Assembly (NCBI GenBank): GCA_963377175.1
Contig: CAUJNA010003498.1
Span: forward strand, 96,534 to 160,533
Direction: 5' to 3'
DNA length: 64,000 nucleotides
Origin: Effrenium voratum
Lineage: Eukaryota > Sar > Dinophyceae > Suessiales > Symbiodiniaceae
Shown here: in pieces, positions 33,257 to 41,941 of the stretch
How positions within the stretch are numbered: the first letter of the stretch is position 1
Layout of the letters: each line of letters starts with the position of its first letter
Notes under the pieces: generated by a model
Seen by the model: only the letters and a program-made list of their open reading frames with translations
What the model was told of the DNA's origin: nothing
Database searches by the model: none
Made by a program: the position numbers and the translations under genes

Positions 33257-33542
33257 CGGACCTCGACCAGCACCGCAACCACTACGACCCGAAGGGCGTC
33301 CGTGTCCCGCGCGAGCCCGGAGGGTCCGACCAACGCGGTTGCCTTCGCACGACCCATCTTCCTGAACCTGCCGCCGAAGTGCAACCTCGTTTGGCAGTAC
33401 GTCAGGACACCCGTGCAAAGAGCAAAAGGCGCACCATGTGTTTGAAGCCAAACACCCCTAAATCCCCCCGAACTTTTGCTCACCTTGATTGTTTGCATTG
33501 TGCTTTTGTCTCCACGTGTGGCAAACCTTTGATACATTTTAC

Positions 33543-33560
33543 ATAGCCATTTTTGGCCCC
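33543..33560 (+). promoter_or_regulatory. Spliced-leader-like sequence AGCCATTTTTGGC
   Basis: Thirty bases upstream of the ORF3 start, tagccatttttggcccc resembles the dinoflagellate spliced-leader core (AGCCATTTTGGC) with one extra T. It could be a relic, a trans-splicing-related site or chance. Confidence 0.3.
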
Positions 33561-33589
33561 TCTCGGCCCTTGATACAGATCACCCCGAG

Positions 33590-35110
33590 ATGACGTTCCG
33601 TGACATTCGAGCATGGCTACACCAGCGGTCCTTGCTGGCGATCGCCCCGCTCGTTGCCCTAGCCGGAATAGACGACTTGGCGACATTCCGCAACATGGAC
33701 CGGGCTGCATTGGTGCGGATCGGCGTGCCACACGACCTGATCAATCGACTCCTGGACGACGACCAACTGGTCCTTGACTACATGCCCCCGGTCCGGCGCG
33801 ACATCCAACCATATCACACCACACGACACGGCTCCCTCAACAGAGCCATTGCGGCGGGAGCGCCTACCTCACGCGAGCAGGCCCTACAACTCCTAGAAGA
33901 CGAGACATACGCACCCTCCAGCCGAGACCCCAGATTAGCACGCTGGAAGACTTGGTGCCAGATTGCGAATTCCTGGGACATGCCACCTGCCCCACTCACC
34001 GTGAAACTCGTCAAGGCGGCGGGGGCATCCTTCAAAGCCGGCGGATACCGCTCCTTCCAGAACTACTACACGCAGGCTCGACAGGAACACCGACGACTTA
34101 CGGGCGAAGACCCCGCAGCCGACATCGAGCAGGCCATCACCGACGTCAGCCGGTCGATCCGACGGGCACAAGGACCCACACCGTTTAAGGACTCCTTCCA
34201 ACTCGAGCTCCTGTCGGCCGATCAGTTCCCCGTGGACCAGGACGACGGCCTCGACTCCATCGCCTACGCCCGCGACGTCACCATCATCGGCTGCTGGTGG
34301 CTACTTCGGGGACTCGAAGTCGCCTCAGCACAGGTACACCATCTGTGGACCCAACAGACAGCGCTGGGTAAGCGCACATACCTCACACTCCCCATCCAGA
34401 AGAACGACATAACTGGCATGTGCGTGACCAGATCTCATCCGTGCACCTGTCCAGCACTGTCCCGACTGTGCCCACATCATGCAGCACAACGTCACATGCG
34501 ACGACTACATCGACACCTGGGACGCACTCCACCGGGCGACTACCCACTGTTCCCCGGACCAGACGGACAAGCCATCCCCAAGGCAGACGTCATCGAGCTC
34601 TTCCGCAAGGTCATCGGACTCACCGGAACTATCCTTACCCGGACCGATCCCAGCGGCACCTTGCGACAGCGATTCCATGAACACGTATGCCGAGTGTCGG
34701 GCGCCCAGTTCCTGACACGACTGGGCTACAACAAGGAGACCGTACAACTCGTCGGCCGATGGGGATCCGAAGCAGTGGCCCGCTACATCCAGGAGTCCAA
34801 CCTCGATCGACCACCAGTGGCGCATTCCCAGAAGGAACTCCAACACCAAATCGAGGACGTGGTCAAACGGCACATTGCCGTGTTGCATAACACCTTTTGG
34901 GTCGTCAACACCGACTCCAACAAGGCACATCTGCCAGCAACTGACGAGGACTGCATCAACTCAGCTATGTGGACCACGCAATGCGGATGGAGGTATGCCA
35001 CCGGCCGCTACAAGAAGATCCGCACCAAGCCGACCAACAACCTGTGCGGATCCTGCTTCAAGTTCGCCACACAGGCCGACCTCGATGAGCTCTCAGACCT
35101 AGGCGATTGA
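33590..35110 (+). CDS. ORF3: tyrosine recombinase (integrase) of the retrotransposon
   Basis: 506 residues from the ATG at 33,590, where an AT-richer spacer gives way to biased codons. The N-terminal half is helical, like a core-binding domain. The C-terminal half carries the tyrosine-recombinase signature: Arg240 in LLRGLEVASA, His365 and Arg368 in HEHVCRVSGAQFLTRLG (the H-x-x-R box), Trp391 in GRWGS where many relatives have His, and the nucleophile Tyr399 in VARYIQE. All four core residues R-H-R-Y are present, so the enzyme should be active. A short Cys-rich tail (CGSCFKF) follows. Its role would be to integrate a circular DNA copy by recombination, without target-site duplication. The position upstream of the Gag-Pol ORFs is unusual, because in DIRS and Ngaro elements the recombinase is usually last. 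Confidence 0.88.
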   Translation: MTFRDIRAWLHQRSLLAIAPLVALAGIDDLATFRNMDRAALVRIGVPHDLINRLLDDDQLVLDYMPPVRRDIQPYHTTRHGSLNRAIAAGAPTSREQALQLLEDETYAPSSRDPRLARWKTWCQIANSWDMPPAPLTVKLVKAAGASFKAGGYRSFQNYYTQARQEHRRLTGEDPAADIEQAITDVSRSIRRAQGPTPFKDSFQLELLSADQFPVDQDDGLDSIAYARDVTIIGCWWLLRGLEVASAQVHHLWTQQTALGKRTYLTLPIQKNDITGMCVTRSHPCTCPALSRLCPHHAAQRHMRRLHRHLGRTPPGDYPLFPGPDGQAIPKADVIELFRKVIGLTGTILTRTDPSGTLRQRFHEHVCRVSGAQFLTRLGYNKETVQLVGRWGSEAVARYIQESNLDRPPVAHSQKELQHQIEDVVKRHIAVLHNTFWVVNTDSNKAHLPATDEDCINSAMWTTQCGWRYATGRYKKIRTKPTNNLCGSCFKFATQADLDELSDLGD

Positions 35111-35315
35111 TACCAGGAGCCTGAAAAGCGGGATCGCCGGTCGTTGCTACTTCCTTTTGGGGGGCCCCCCTTCCCTTTTCCCTTTGTTCTCACCCCCCCC
35201 TCTAAGGAACGGCCTTGGTAACCCAGCTTGGATGACACTTTGATTCCTGAGTCCACCGCGCTGAATTAGGCTCCATTTTAGGCCCCAACGGCACATCCAA
35301 TGTGCCCGCGAACAC
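35111..35315 (+). other. 205-bp spacer between ORF3 and ORF4
   Basis: Non-coding. It contains poly-G/poly-C stretches (ggggggccccccttcccttt) that can pair with each other, and lies just ahead of the ORF4 start. Confidence 0.5.
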
Positions 35316-36558
35316 ATGGCGGCTCCCCCTTCACTTGATGACATCCTGACCGAAGCGGGATTCGCACATGACGAGGTGTTAAGATCATACCTTCACCACA
35401 TACGGGTGCGGTCAGTTGACGCTCTCGCCCACATGTTCGCCGATGGCGACGCACTGAGCACGTGGGTAACCCGTTTCACGACAGCAGTCCAATTCGGCGA
35501 CCCACAACAGACCATGCACCTTGGCACCAACGACTTGGTCCTCGGTACCACGGCATCACTCACGGCAGCCTGGGTACGCTGTCGCAATGCACAGCCCCCT
35601 GTACCAGCTCCTCTCCACACCCAACCGTCACAAACGACACCAGGGACACAAACCGCCCCAGCCGCGGATCCCAAAGTTCCCAAGGAACTCCCACAGGGCG
35701 TGTACGCGGAACTCCTACGCCAATACAATACACAGACAATCAACGGCAACAACCGCAAGTTCCCAGAGGAGGTCATCCTCGGAGCCGACCGCGCCATCGC
35801 TCGCATGTGGCACGAACATCACAAGAGCAAGCATTACACCGCCCCATCGTTGGGAGAGATTCTCACCCAACGGACATTCACAGCCATGCACAATCAACAA
35901 TTCAGCAAAGGACCGTAAGAGCGAACGGACCCTCACGCTCGATTCCAACAACACGCTGGTCGAAACCACGCCCAGAGACTGGGACCCACAGAACCTGATG
36001 ATGATTCTCGACGGGTTGGAGGCCATTCGATGGGCATGGACCTTCATCCAGATCGGGGACGAAACCGACATCAACGAATTCATTGACAAATTCTGCCGCA
36101 TCACCCGTCAACACCAGCAGCGCTTGCTCCAAGTCAAAGACTCCTGGGAAACCTTCACATGGCAACTGGCCATGAAGATGCGGTCGGGGGCCACCTTCAG
36201 CAAAGCTACCAAGGAACTACTGGCCGACACGACCACGATGAACGACATCCTTTCGCAACCAGCCAAGAAACAACCACGGACAGAGACCCGACGTCCACAG
36301 AACAACAGTAACCAGTATCGGCAACCCAAGGGCAGAGGCAAGCACACCTGGGGCAACAAAGGGTACCAGACCACTTCGTACCCATACAACAACCAGCCAT
36401 ACGCGACCTGGGGACCAACCCAATTCGCCAACCCCGCCATCCCCTCGATGCCTACAACCCCAGGACCCTCGTTCAAGGGCGACACACCCAAAGGAAAGAA
36501 GGGGTCCGGGAAAGGCAAGAAAGGCACCAAATCCCACGGGAAGAACAAGGCGCGTTAG
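35316..36558 (+). CDS. ORF4: Gag-like protein, two frames joined by a putative +1 frameshift
   Basis: The first part runs from the ATG at 35,316 (aacacATGGc) for 200 codons to CCG-TAA (TAA at 35,916-35,918). The biased frame continues one base further on (AAG from 35,917) without a gap for 213 codons to a TAG at 36,556-36,558. The joined product, about 413 residues, has helical segments (DGLEAIRWAWTFIQIGDETD, DKFCRITRQHQQRLLQVK), a Gln/Asn/Tyr/Pro-rich region, and a very basic Gly-Lys tail (KGKKGSGKGKKGTKSHGKN) like a nucleocapsid. This fits Gag. Sense codons resume directly after the CCG-UAA, as at +1 recoding sites where a stop in the A site promotes slippage. A one-base mutation is the alternative. 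The same frame then opens into ORF5 after the single TAG. Confidence 0.7.
35913..35940 (+). promoter_or_regulatory. Putative +1 ribosomal frameshift site (CCG-UAA-G)
   Basis: The zero frame ends gga-ccg-taa. The +1 frame reads ccg-(t)-aag-agc-gaa. A small hairpin, gagcg (35,919-35,923) with cgctc (35,936-35,940), lies right after the stop. Support is the exact handover of codon bias at this point. Confidence 0.45.
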
Positions 36559-36595
36559 GGACAGCACGGCCCAGGGGACCAGTCCCCTGGAGCCG
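36556..36595 (+). promoter_or_regulatory. Putative UAG readthrough signal with strong hairpin
   Basis: ORF4 ends in UAG followed by G. After an 8-nt spacer (ggacagca, 36,559-36,566) comes a hairpin: cggcccaggggac (36,567-36,579), loop ca, then gtcccctgg-a-gccg (36,582-36,595), that is 13 base pairs with one bulged A. Murine-leukaemia-type retroviruses use UAG-G, an 8-nt spacer and a structured RNA for Gag-Pol readthrough, so the geometry is strikingly alike. ORF5 is in the same frame, has no stop in between, and lacks an ATG before methyltransferase motif I. Confidence 0.75.
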
Positions 36596-39500
36596 ACCCG
36601 GCGCGTTGCCTCCATCTTACCAGACAACTCATACAACACACGCCCATTATCCTGATCTCAGTTTTCGACGGGATCGGCACAGTGTCACTTGCCCTGCACC
36701 AACTGGGCGCCAACGTCTCCCACTGTTTCCGGTGGGAAACCGATCAGTCCTGCAATCAGCTACCTCATTCACTCTTCCCCACGACGCACATGGGCGCCGT
36801 AGAAGATTTTGACATCGAACAACTGGCTGCGATCATCCAGGACATACCCAATCACGAGAGACACATTATCCTCTTCACCGGTGGCCCACCGTGCAAGGAC
36901 TACTCCAACATTAAACAACACCAACCGGGCCGGGCCGGCTCACAGGGCAGCCTCTTCGACACCGCACTCTCCATCCGCGACGACATTCAGAACAGATGGC
37001 CACATCAATCGCTCACCCTGCTAGAGAATGTCGTGCCTCACCCCGAGGTACGCGACGACTTCGACCAGCTGTCCCACTCCATGGGCCTACGCCCAGTCCT
37101 GATCGACGCGGCCGACGGCCAAATCATCTCTCGTCCCAGAATCTGGTGGGCCTCGGTCGATTGGGAATCCTTGCCTGCCACATTGAGCAGGCATACACCT
37201 TGGCAACTCTCCCTCGACACTCAGCTGTTCCCACCGGTGCTCTTCAATCCCATTGCAGCCGAACTACAACCAGACTGTCACATCCGGGACTTCGACCCGC
37301 CGAGTGTCCTAACACACGGACAACTCTTCCACTGCCTTACCACCCAGGCCAGTACGGACGAAGGCCGCCCACCACCACGCAGCCAACAACTACCAGACGA
37401 CACATGGCAACGGTGGCAAGCCGACCACAAACAATTCGCCCCGTGGCAATACCAACAGAAATACCTGGTCCGGAAACACGGACACGACTGGCAAGTCGCA
37501 ACACCCGAGCACCGCGAAGCAATGATGGGATTCCCGCGCGGCTGGACGGGACCACACAACACCGACCGGACCAGGAACACCATGCTGGGGAACTCCTGGC
37601 ATGTGCCCACAGCCATGTGGATCCTATTCCTTTTGCTACTACAGCCAGCCTTCGGAATTCCCCCGCCCACGCAGCGGGTACGTCGCGGATCCCTCGGAAT
37701 GATGGTCGACCTCTGGCTTCACAACCCACGACCATGGGGACCACCTCCGAGAGCATCGGAAACGCTACATATGCCACAGAACGACTGGCAGGACCACTTG
37801 ACCTGGGCCAAACACCACGCTACCTCGCTGCAACAGCCCCAGCACTGCGACCCGACCATTTTGTGGGCCATCGCAATGCAAAGGACCATACCACAACTGC
37901 CACAACTACAGCACAACGTGTTACTCGACATCGCGGACCTTCGCGATGACCTGACTACAGATACACTTGCATGGTTCGAACAGCTGCCCCCACACTGCCA
38001 GCGAGCCTATCGACAACCGAAGATGATCACTCAGGTACCACTCATGACACACTTGCTACATTTGCTTAACTACCCACAGGCACAACTCCTGCACGAGGAA
38101 CTCTCTCTAGGCTTCGACCTCCTGGGGCCTCTGCGACCCGGAGTCAATTGGCACATTCGCCACGACCACAAATACCTGGACCCATGTGACCTTGCAGAAC
38201 TCAGGTCATTCAACAAAGCCTACATCCAGCGCAAATTACAACAACACAAGATCGACGACCACTGGACTCTTATGGCCACCGAAATCGCGGGGGAAGTGGC
38301 CCAGGGACGTATGGCCGGCCCCTTCGAGGCACCGACTCATTGGACCTCTCGCACAGTACCCCTGCACCTTTTCCCCCACACCAGCCGGCTCCTTCCTATC
38401 CCACATCGCGATCCCATTGTGGCAGTCGCATTCAGCATACAACAGACCGGATCGGACGGAAAACCCAAAGTCCGGAGAGGAGAAGACTGGCGCCGCAGCG
38501 GCCACAACCAGACGTGCTCTATGCACGATCAACCCTACCATCACACACCCGACCACTACATCCAATGTGCGAGACAATATCACGACGACGCACACCCGCT
38601 ACATGTGTGGGGACACGACCACGACGGCGCCTACCGTCAACTGCCCCTCGCACAACCGGAGGTAGCATACGTGCTACTCATCACACCCGACGGCCCAACT
38701 CTCTGGCACCACCACGTGCTCCTGTTCGGCTCCGCTGCCAGCGTCTGGGGCTACAACCGCTTCGGCGATGCACTCACAGCACTCGCCCGCGTACTAACAC
38801 TCACACCTGCCCTGCACTACGTTGACGACTACGGGGCCATACAACCCAGTCACATCGCGACCAGTTCCTTCTCCTCATTCAGCAAGCTCAACTCACTACT
38901 TGGATTTCATATGAAGACATCCAAGGAACAACCACCGGCGCCCTCTCACAAAATACAAGGGGTTTATGTCGACCTGTCGGCAACACACGCAACCCTTCGA
39001 CCGTGCCCAGACCGAGTCCGTACACTGTCACACACCCTGTCTCAGTGTCTCGAACAGGGAGGTATGTCGAACGACACCGCCCGACGCACTGCCGGCAAGT
39101 GCAACTTTGTCACCGGACACCTGTTCGGTCGAGTTGGGCGATCGGCGTTAGCCGCCCTATACCACAAAGCACACAGCACTTCCGACCGGATCGACAAACC
39201 AACTCGAGCTGCCATTCTGTGCCTCCTGAATATCCTGCAACATAGCTCACCCCGCAGCGTCCCACTGTCCACCAGGCCCAGAGACCTTTCAATCATATAC
39301 ACCGACGCGTTCTGCCGGCAGGGCGAGACGGTCTGGCGTGTCAAGGACGCAGGGGATCAGGATTGTCTGCCACCCGATTGGTCGCACGACAACGGATGGG
39401 CAGCGGTGCTGTTCAGCCCACAGGCACAAAGGACCCGCGTGGTCTCGGGCGCACTACCCCCTAACTTACTCCAACAAGTGAGTACTGGCACCAACGCCAT

Positions 39501-39912
39501 TTATTTCCTCGAGGCATGGGCCGCGTTGATCGCTCCTGTGATCTTTCGACCATGGATCACTGACACATACCTCCAGTTGTGCGACAACGAAGCGGCCAAA
39601 CACGCCATCAGACGGGGAGTTGGGAAACACCAACCACTAAACTGCCTGCTCGGTGCACATTGGACATGGCACAACCGACAGCAATTGCAGTTGCATATTG
39701 CCCGTGTGCCCACACATGCTAATATAGCCGACCCCTTCAGTCGACATGACATGTCCCTTGCCTCGAAGCACCACTGGCAGATTCTGGAACCCCCCATGCA
39801 CGCTCTACATAAACGGACGTGCAAAATCATTGGCGATATTGAGTTCGCCCATGCCGTCGGATTTGACGACATAAAGGAACTCCAACAGTTCCACAGGAAT
39901 CATTCCTCCTGA
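36559..39912 (+). CDS. ORF5 (Pol): C5-cytosine methyltransferase, reverse transcriptase, RNase H
   Basis: This open frame of 1,117 codons follows the UAG of ORF4. The first ATG is at 36,790, already past methyltransferase motif I (VFDGIGTVSLAL, 36,661-36,696), so a separate start would lose the AdoMet site. The methyltransferase also has motif IV with catalytic Cys (GGPPCKDYS, Cys codon 36,892), ENV (37,024), RPRIWW (about 37,132), REAMMGFPRGW and the closing MLGNSWHVP (about 37,580), so it looks complete. The RT follows: motif A HDHDGAYRQLPL (38,614 on), then LLFGSAASVWGYNRF, then YVDD (38,818-38,829). RNase H keeps four acidic residues: YTDAF, YFLEAW, LCDNEA and NIADPFSR. The product would copy element RNA into DNA and methylate cytosines, perhaps to tune host silencing. 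Retrotransposon-borne cytosine methyltransferases are, to my recollection, reported from dinoflagellates and charophytes; this fusion order should be compared with those. Confidence 0.92.
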   Translation, partial: GQHGPGDQSPGADPARCLHLTRQLIQHTPIILISVFDGIGTVSLALHQLGANVSHCFRWETDQSCNQLPHSLFPTTHMGAVEDFDIEQLAAIIQDIPNHERHIILFTGGPPCKDYSNIKQHQPGRAGSQGSLFDTALSIRDDIQNRWPHQSLTLLENVVPHPEVRDDFDQLSHSMGLRPVLIDAADGQIISRPRIWWASVDWESLPATLSRHTPWQLSLDTQLFPPVLFNPIAAELQPDCHIRDFDPPSVLTHGQLFHCLTTQASTDEGRPPPRSQQLPDDTWQRWQADHKQFAPWQYQQKYLVRKHGHDWQVATPEHREAMMGFPRGWTGPHNTDRTRNTMLGNSWHVPTAMWILFLLLLQPAFGIPPPTQRVRRGSLGMMVDLWLHNPRPWGPPPRASETLHMPQNDWQDHLTWAKHHATSLQQPQHCDPTILWAIAMQRTIPQLPQLQHNVLLDIADLRDDLTTDTLAWFEQLPPHCQRAYRQPKMITQVPLMTHLLHLLNYPQAQLLHEELSLGFDLLGPLRPGVNWHIRHDHKYLDPCDLAELRSFNKAYIQRKLQQHKIDDHWTLMATEIAGEVAQGRMAGPFEAPTHWTSRTVPLHLFPHTSRLLPIPHRDPIVAVAFSIQQTGSDGKPKVRRGEDWRRSGHNQTCSMHDQPYHHTPDHYIQCARQYHDDAHPLHVWGHDHDGAYRQLPLAQPEVAYVLLITPDGPTLWHHHVLLFGSAASVWGYNRFGDALTALARVLTLTPALHYVDDYGAIQPSHIATSSFSSFSKLNSLLGFHMKTSKEQPPAPSHKIQGVYVDLSATHATLRPCPDRVRTLSHTLSQCLEQGGMSNDTARRTAGKCNFVTGHLFGRVGRSALAALYHKAHSTSDRIDKPTRAAILCLLNILQHSSPRSVPLSTRPRDLSIIYTDAFCRQGETVWRVKDAGDQDCLPPDWSHDNGWAAVLFSPQAQRTRVVSGALPPNLLQQVSTGTNAIYFLEAWAALIAPVIFRPWITDTYLQLCDNEAAKHAIRRGVGKHQPLNCLLGAHWTWHNRQQLQLHIARVPTHANIADPFSRHDMSLASKHHWQILEPPMHALHKRTCKIIGDIEFAHAVGFDDIKELQQFHRNHSS

Positions 39913-40046
39913 ACCCGACTTGACTTCCACGTCCCGTGAGAATCTTGTCCACAGTAAGGAGACTTGATCGATGTAAGGATGCCTTCAACGTGCCTTTTGT
40001 CTAGGTCGTTCGCCTTCGGCTTCACCTTCGACGGGAGTTGACCTAC
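39913..40046 (+). other. 3' spacer of the element before B1
   Basis: 134 bp without coding. It contains acgggagttgacctacgacg just before B1, a local echo of the B1 start (gacgggagaacgtc). Confidence 0.5.
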
Positions 40047-40300
40047 GACGGGAGAACGTCCACTCCCTCTTCGAAACTCTGCTGTACAACATTTTGGGTT
40101 TGCATGCACTTGCATTTGCTTACCTTTTATTTTGTTGTACTTTACTTTCGAGTCAGTGGTGTCTGAGAGACACGCACACCGACTCCAGAGATTGAAACAG
40201 ATCGACCAACAGGTACGATCCCACCCACTTGAGGCAGTGCGGTGAAAATAAATCGACCGACGCTGGTTGCCGTCGTACTCTCTGGAGCGGTTTGTTGTTG
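40047..40300 (+). repeat. Split direct repeat B1
   Basis: 254 bp, nearly identical to B2 (40,517-40,769). The few differences are one- or two-base indels. It starts gacgggagaacgtc and ends gcggtttgttgttg, overlapping the start of A2 by tgttg. It contains a long imperfect hairpin at 40,150-40,185. Confidence 0.92.
40150..40185 (+). promoter_or_regulatory. Hairpin in B1 (also in B2 at 40,618-40,653)
   Basis: Inner stem gtgtct-gag-agacac (6 bp), outer stem gagtc...gactc (5 bp), with partly paired sequence between. It is the same in both B copies. It may form in the transcript 3' end and act in reverse-transcription priming or 3' processing. Confidence 0.5.
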
Positions 40301-40439
40301 CGGTTAACACTTGTGTTAAAAGTAACAACCGATAGCGGAAGGCATTTGAATCACACTCAGATTCGAACCTTGAGTGCCTGCAGGATGACACTGCTTGATT
40401 CATGCTCCGTTCGCCATTTTGGCGAATTAGCCAAATTTT
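40296..40439 (+). repeat. Split direct repeat A2
   Basis: 144 bp identical to A1 (29,081-29,224), sitting between B1 and B2. It carries the same ttaacac-tt-gtgttaa inverted repeat (40,304-40,319) and the GCCATTTTGGC core (40,413-40,423). Confidence 0.92.
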
Positions 40440-40516
40440 CTTTCCCACCCACCTCACCAGTTTTCACTGCATGCCCTCAGTACCTGTCGGTCTGCATTTA
40501 TAGCATCGAGTGAGAG
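40440..40516 (+). other. 77-bp unique stretch between A2 and B2
   Basis: Sequence between the end of A homology and the start of B2. It follows A2 but does not match the DNA after A1, as expected if the A-B junction of the replicating circle lies here. Confidence 0.5.
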
Positions 40517-40769
40517 GACGGGAGAACGTCCCTCCCTCTTCGAAACTCTGCTGTACAACATTTTGGGTTTGCATGCACTTGCATTTGCTTACCTTTTATT
40601 TGTTGTACTTTACTTTCGAGTCAGTGGTGTCTGAGAGACACGCACACCGACTCCAGAGATTGAAACAGATCGACCAACAGGTACGATCCCACCCACTTGA
40701 GGCAGTGCGGTGAAAAATAAATCGACCGACGCTGGTTGCCGTCGTACTCTCTGGAGCGGTTTGTTGTTG
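40517..40769 (+). repeat. Split direct repeat B2 (right end of element)
   Basis: 253 bp, second copy of B. It ends gcggtttgttgttg, after which host sequence (ggcccctattgcag) begins. The shared ttgttg at the left end, the B1-A2 joint and the right end marks the probable crossover. Confidence 0.9.
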
Positions 40770-41295
40770 GGCCCCTATTGCAGTGGCCCCATCCAATTTC
40801 AATGCTTCCCAAGTCAGCAGCTTTGGAGTTGCCCATTGTGCCCAAAGGGAGCAGATGGTTTGCGCTGTTGATGGATTCTTGCAGGGGGGCTGGGCGCTAC
40901 CGCAACAGACAGTATTTTCACATTAGCAAGTCAGCGCAAATTGTGAATGGAACGGCTGTTTATGACGGAAGGATCGCTTGCGATAGGCACCAAGCTTCCG
41001 CCAGTTTTGGCTGAGCAGAGGTTCAATGGTCAAGGGCCCGTTGCTTTTGAGTTTCCGTGCTCAGGAAAGGCATTTGGATTTGTCGATGCACCGCACGTGA
41101 CTCGGCCAATTTATACTCAACCAGTGCAGCCAACACAGACGGTCGTGACAGAATGAGAGCCAAATCAACTGAGGGCGGGGGGTGATTGGATTTGAGAGGC
41201 AGCAGATTTGGGAGTGCACTAAGTGCAGTTTCTGAGGCAATGCTGCAGATGCTCGCATTTGCTGGCGCTGTCGAAACACGCGCACCCGGTCTGGC
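40770..41295. other. Host flank, no firm gene
   Basis: Plus-strand frames here (for example LMDSCRGAGRYRNRQYFHIS at about 40,870) are not clearly coding. Probably intron of the host gene continuing at 41,300. Confidence 0.3.
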
Positions 41296-41299
41296 GCAC

Positions 41300-41450
41300 G
41301 TCCTCCTGGAGATGCGGACCCTCGTGTGGAAGGCCTCACCGTCATCACTGCCGACTCCTTCCGGGAGCTGGTGGCTCGGACCACAAGGCTGACAGCACCT
41401 GACGGCACTGCCAGCAACAAGGTGCTCCGGTTTAGGGAAGTGCCTGCATC
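41300..41450 (+). CDS. Probable exon of the thioredoxin-fold gene
   Basis: The frame reads GDADPRVEGLTVITADSFRE, then LVARTTRLTAPDGTASNKVL. The pattern of a short beta strand (GLTVIT) followed by DSFRELV resembles the opening of thioredoxin/PDI domains (x-V-x-x-L-T-x-x-x-F-x-x-x-V). It lies upstream of an exon with a CPPC motif on the same strand. The tail past 41,450 may be intron. Confidence 0.5.
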
Positions 41451-41941
41451 TTTTGAGGTTCTTGAGAGCCAGAAGCACGTGCTCGTTGTCGCCAGTGCAT
41501 CATGGCCCCTGCCTCAGCTCAGCCAACTATGGTCAAGGAGCCCTAAGACCCTGAGAGTGCCCTGAATCGGAGAATCAGCCCAGCTGCATCAAAGGCAACC
41601 TGCAAAATGCAATTTGTTGAGTGTGAGGTTGAAGTTACTGCTGCCATGTGCAATGTGTCATTTGATTGTGTGTGTTTGTACAACTGTCTGTACGAAACAA
41701 TGATTGGTGCTTTGTGTCCGATGGTTCAAAAGGCAAAAGATTGAGTGAAAGGCAACACTAGCCCCTGCGCAAGTGGTGGCACAATGTTTGGATTGAATGA
41801 GTCTGTAGAAACGTTCAACATAGCCACCCAGCAATTAACATGGAACCTGACAGGGATGTAGTCCCTTTGAATGGAAAATTGTCTTCCTCCAGGACCCCCC
41901 GAACGTCAGGTTCCATGGAAACCGTAGGAGGGTAAGTCATC

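Larger units (their letters stand above)
29081..40769 (+). mobile_element. Complete tyrosine-recombinase retrotransposon (Ngaro/DIRS-like) with C5-cytosine methyltransferase
   Basis: The 11.7-kb element is bounded by split direct repeats: A1 at the left, then B1-A2-B2 at the right. This arrangement is known from Ngaro-type YR retrotransposons, which integrate a circular intermediate by site-specific recombination. The interior encodes five intronless ORFs on one strand: CCCH zinc-finger protein, unknown Cys-rich protein, tyrosine recombinase, Gag-like protein and methyltransferase-RT-RNase H. A1 and A2 are identical over 144 bp, and B1 and B2 differ by only a few single-base indels. Insertion is therefore recent, and the coding oddities (one frameshift, one UAG) are more likely programmed than decay. 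The order, with recombinase before Gag and Pol and methyltransferase N-terminal of RT, differs from the classical DIRS and Ngaro layouts. Confidence 0.9.

Noticed and set aside
32537..33451. A 304-codon minus-strand frame across ORF2 and its downstream flank
   Set aside because: Opposite a strongly biased plus-strand gene. Long antisense frames are expected with C-ending codons.
36682..36790. An independent start for the methyltransferase-RT ORF
   Set aside because: There is no ATG before 36,790, and starting there would remove motif I. Readthrough from Gag explains the sequence better.
36996..37949. A 317-codon plus-strand frame inside the methyltransferase region
   Set aside because: Arg/Pro/Thr-rich shadow of the real frame, which carries all the enzyme motifs.
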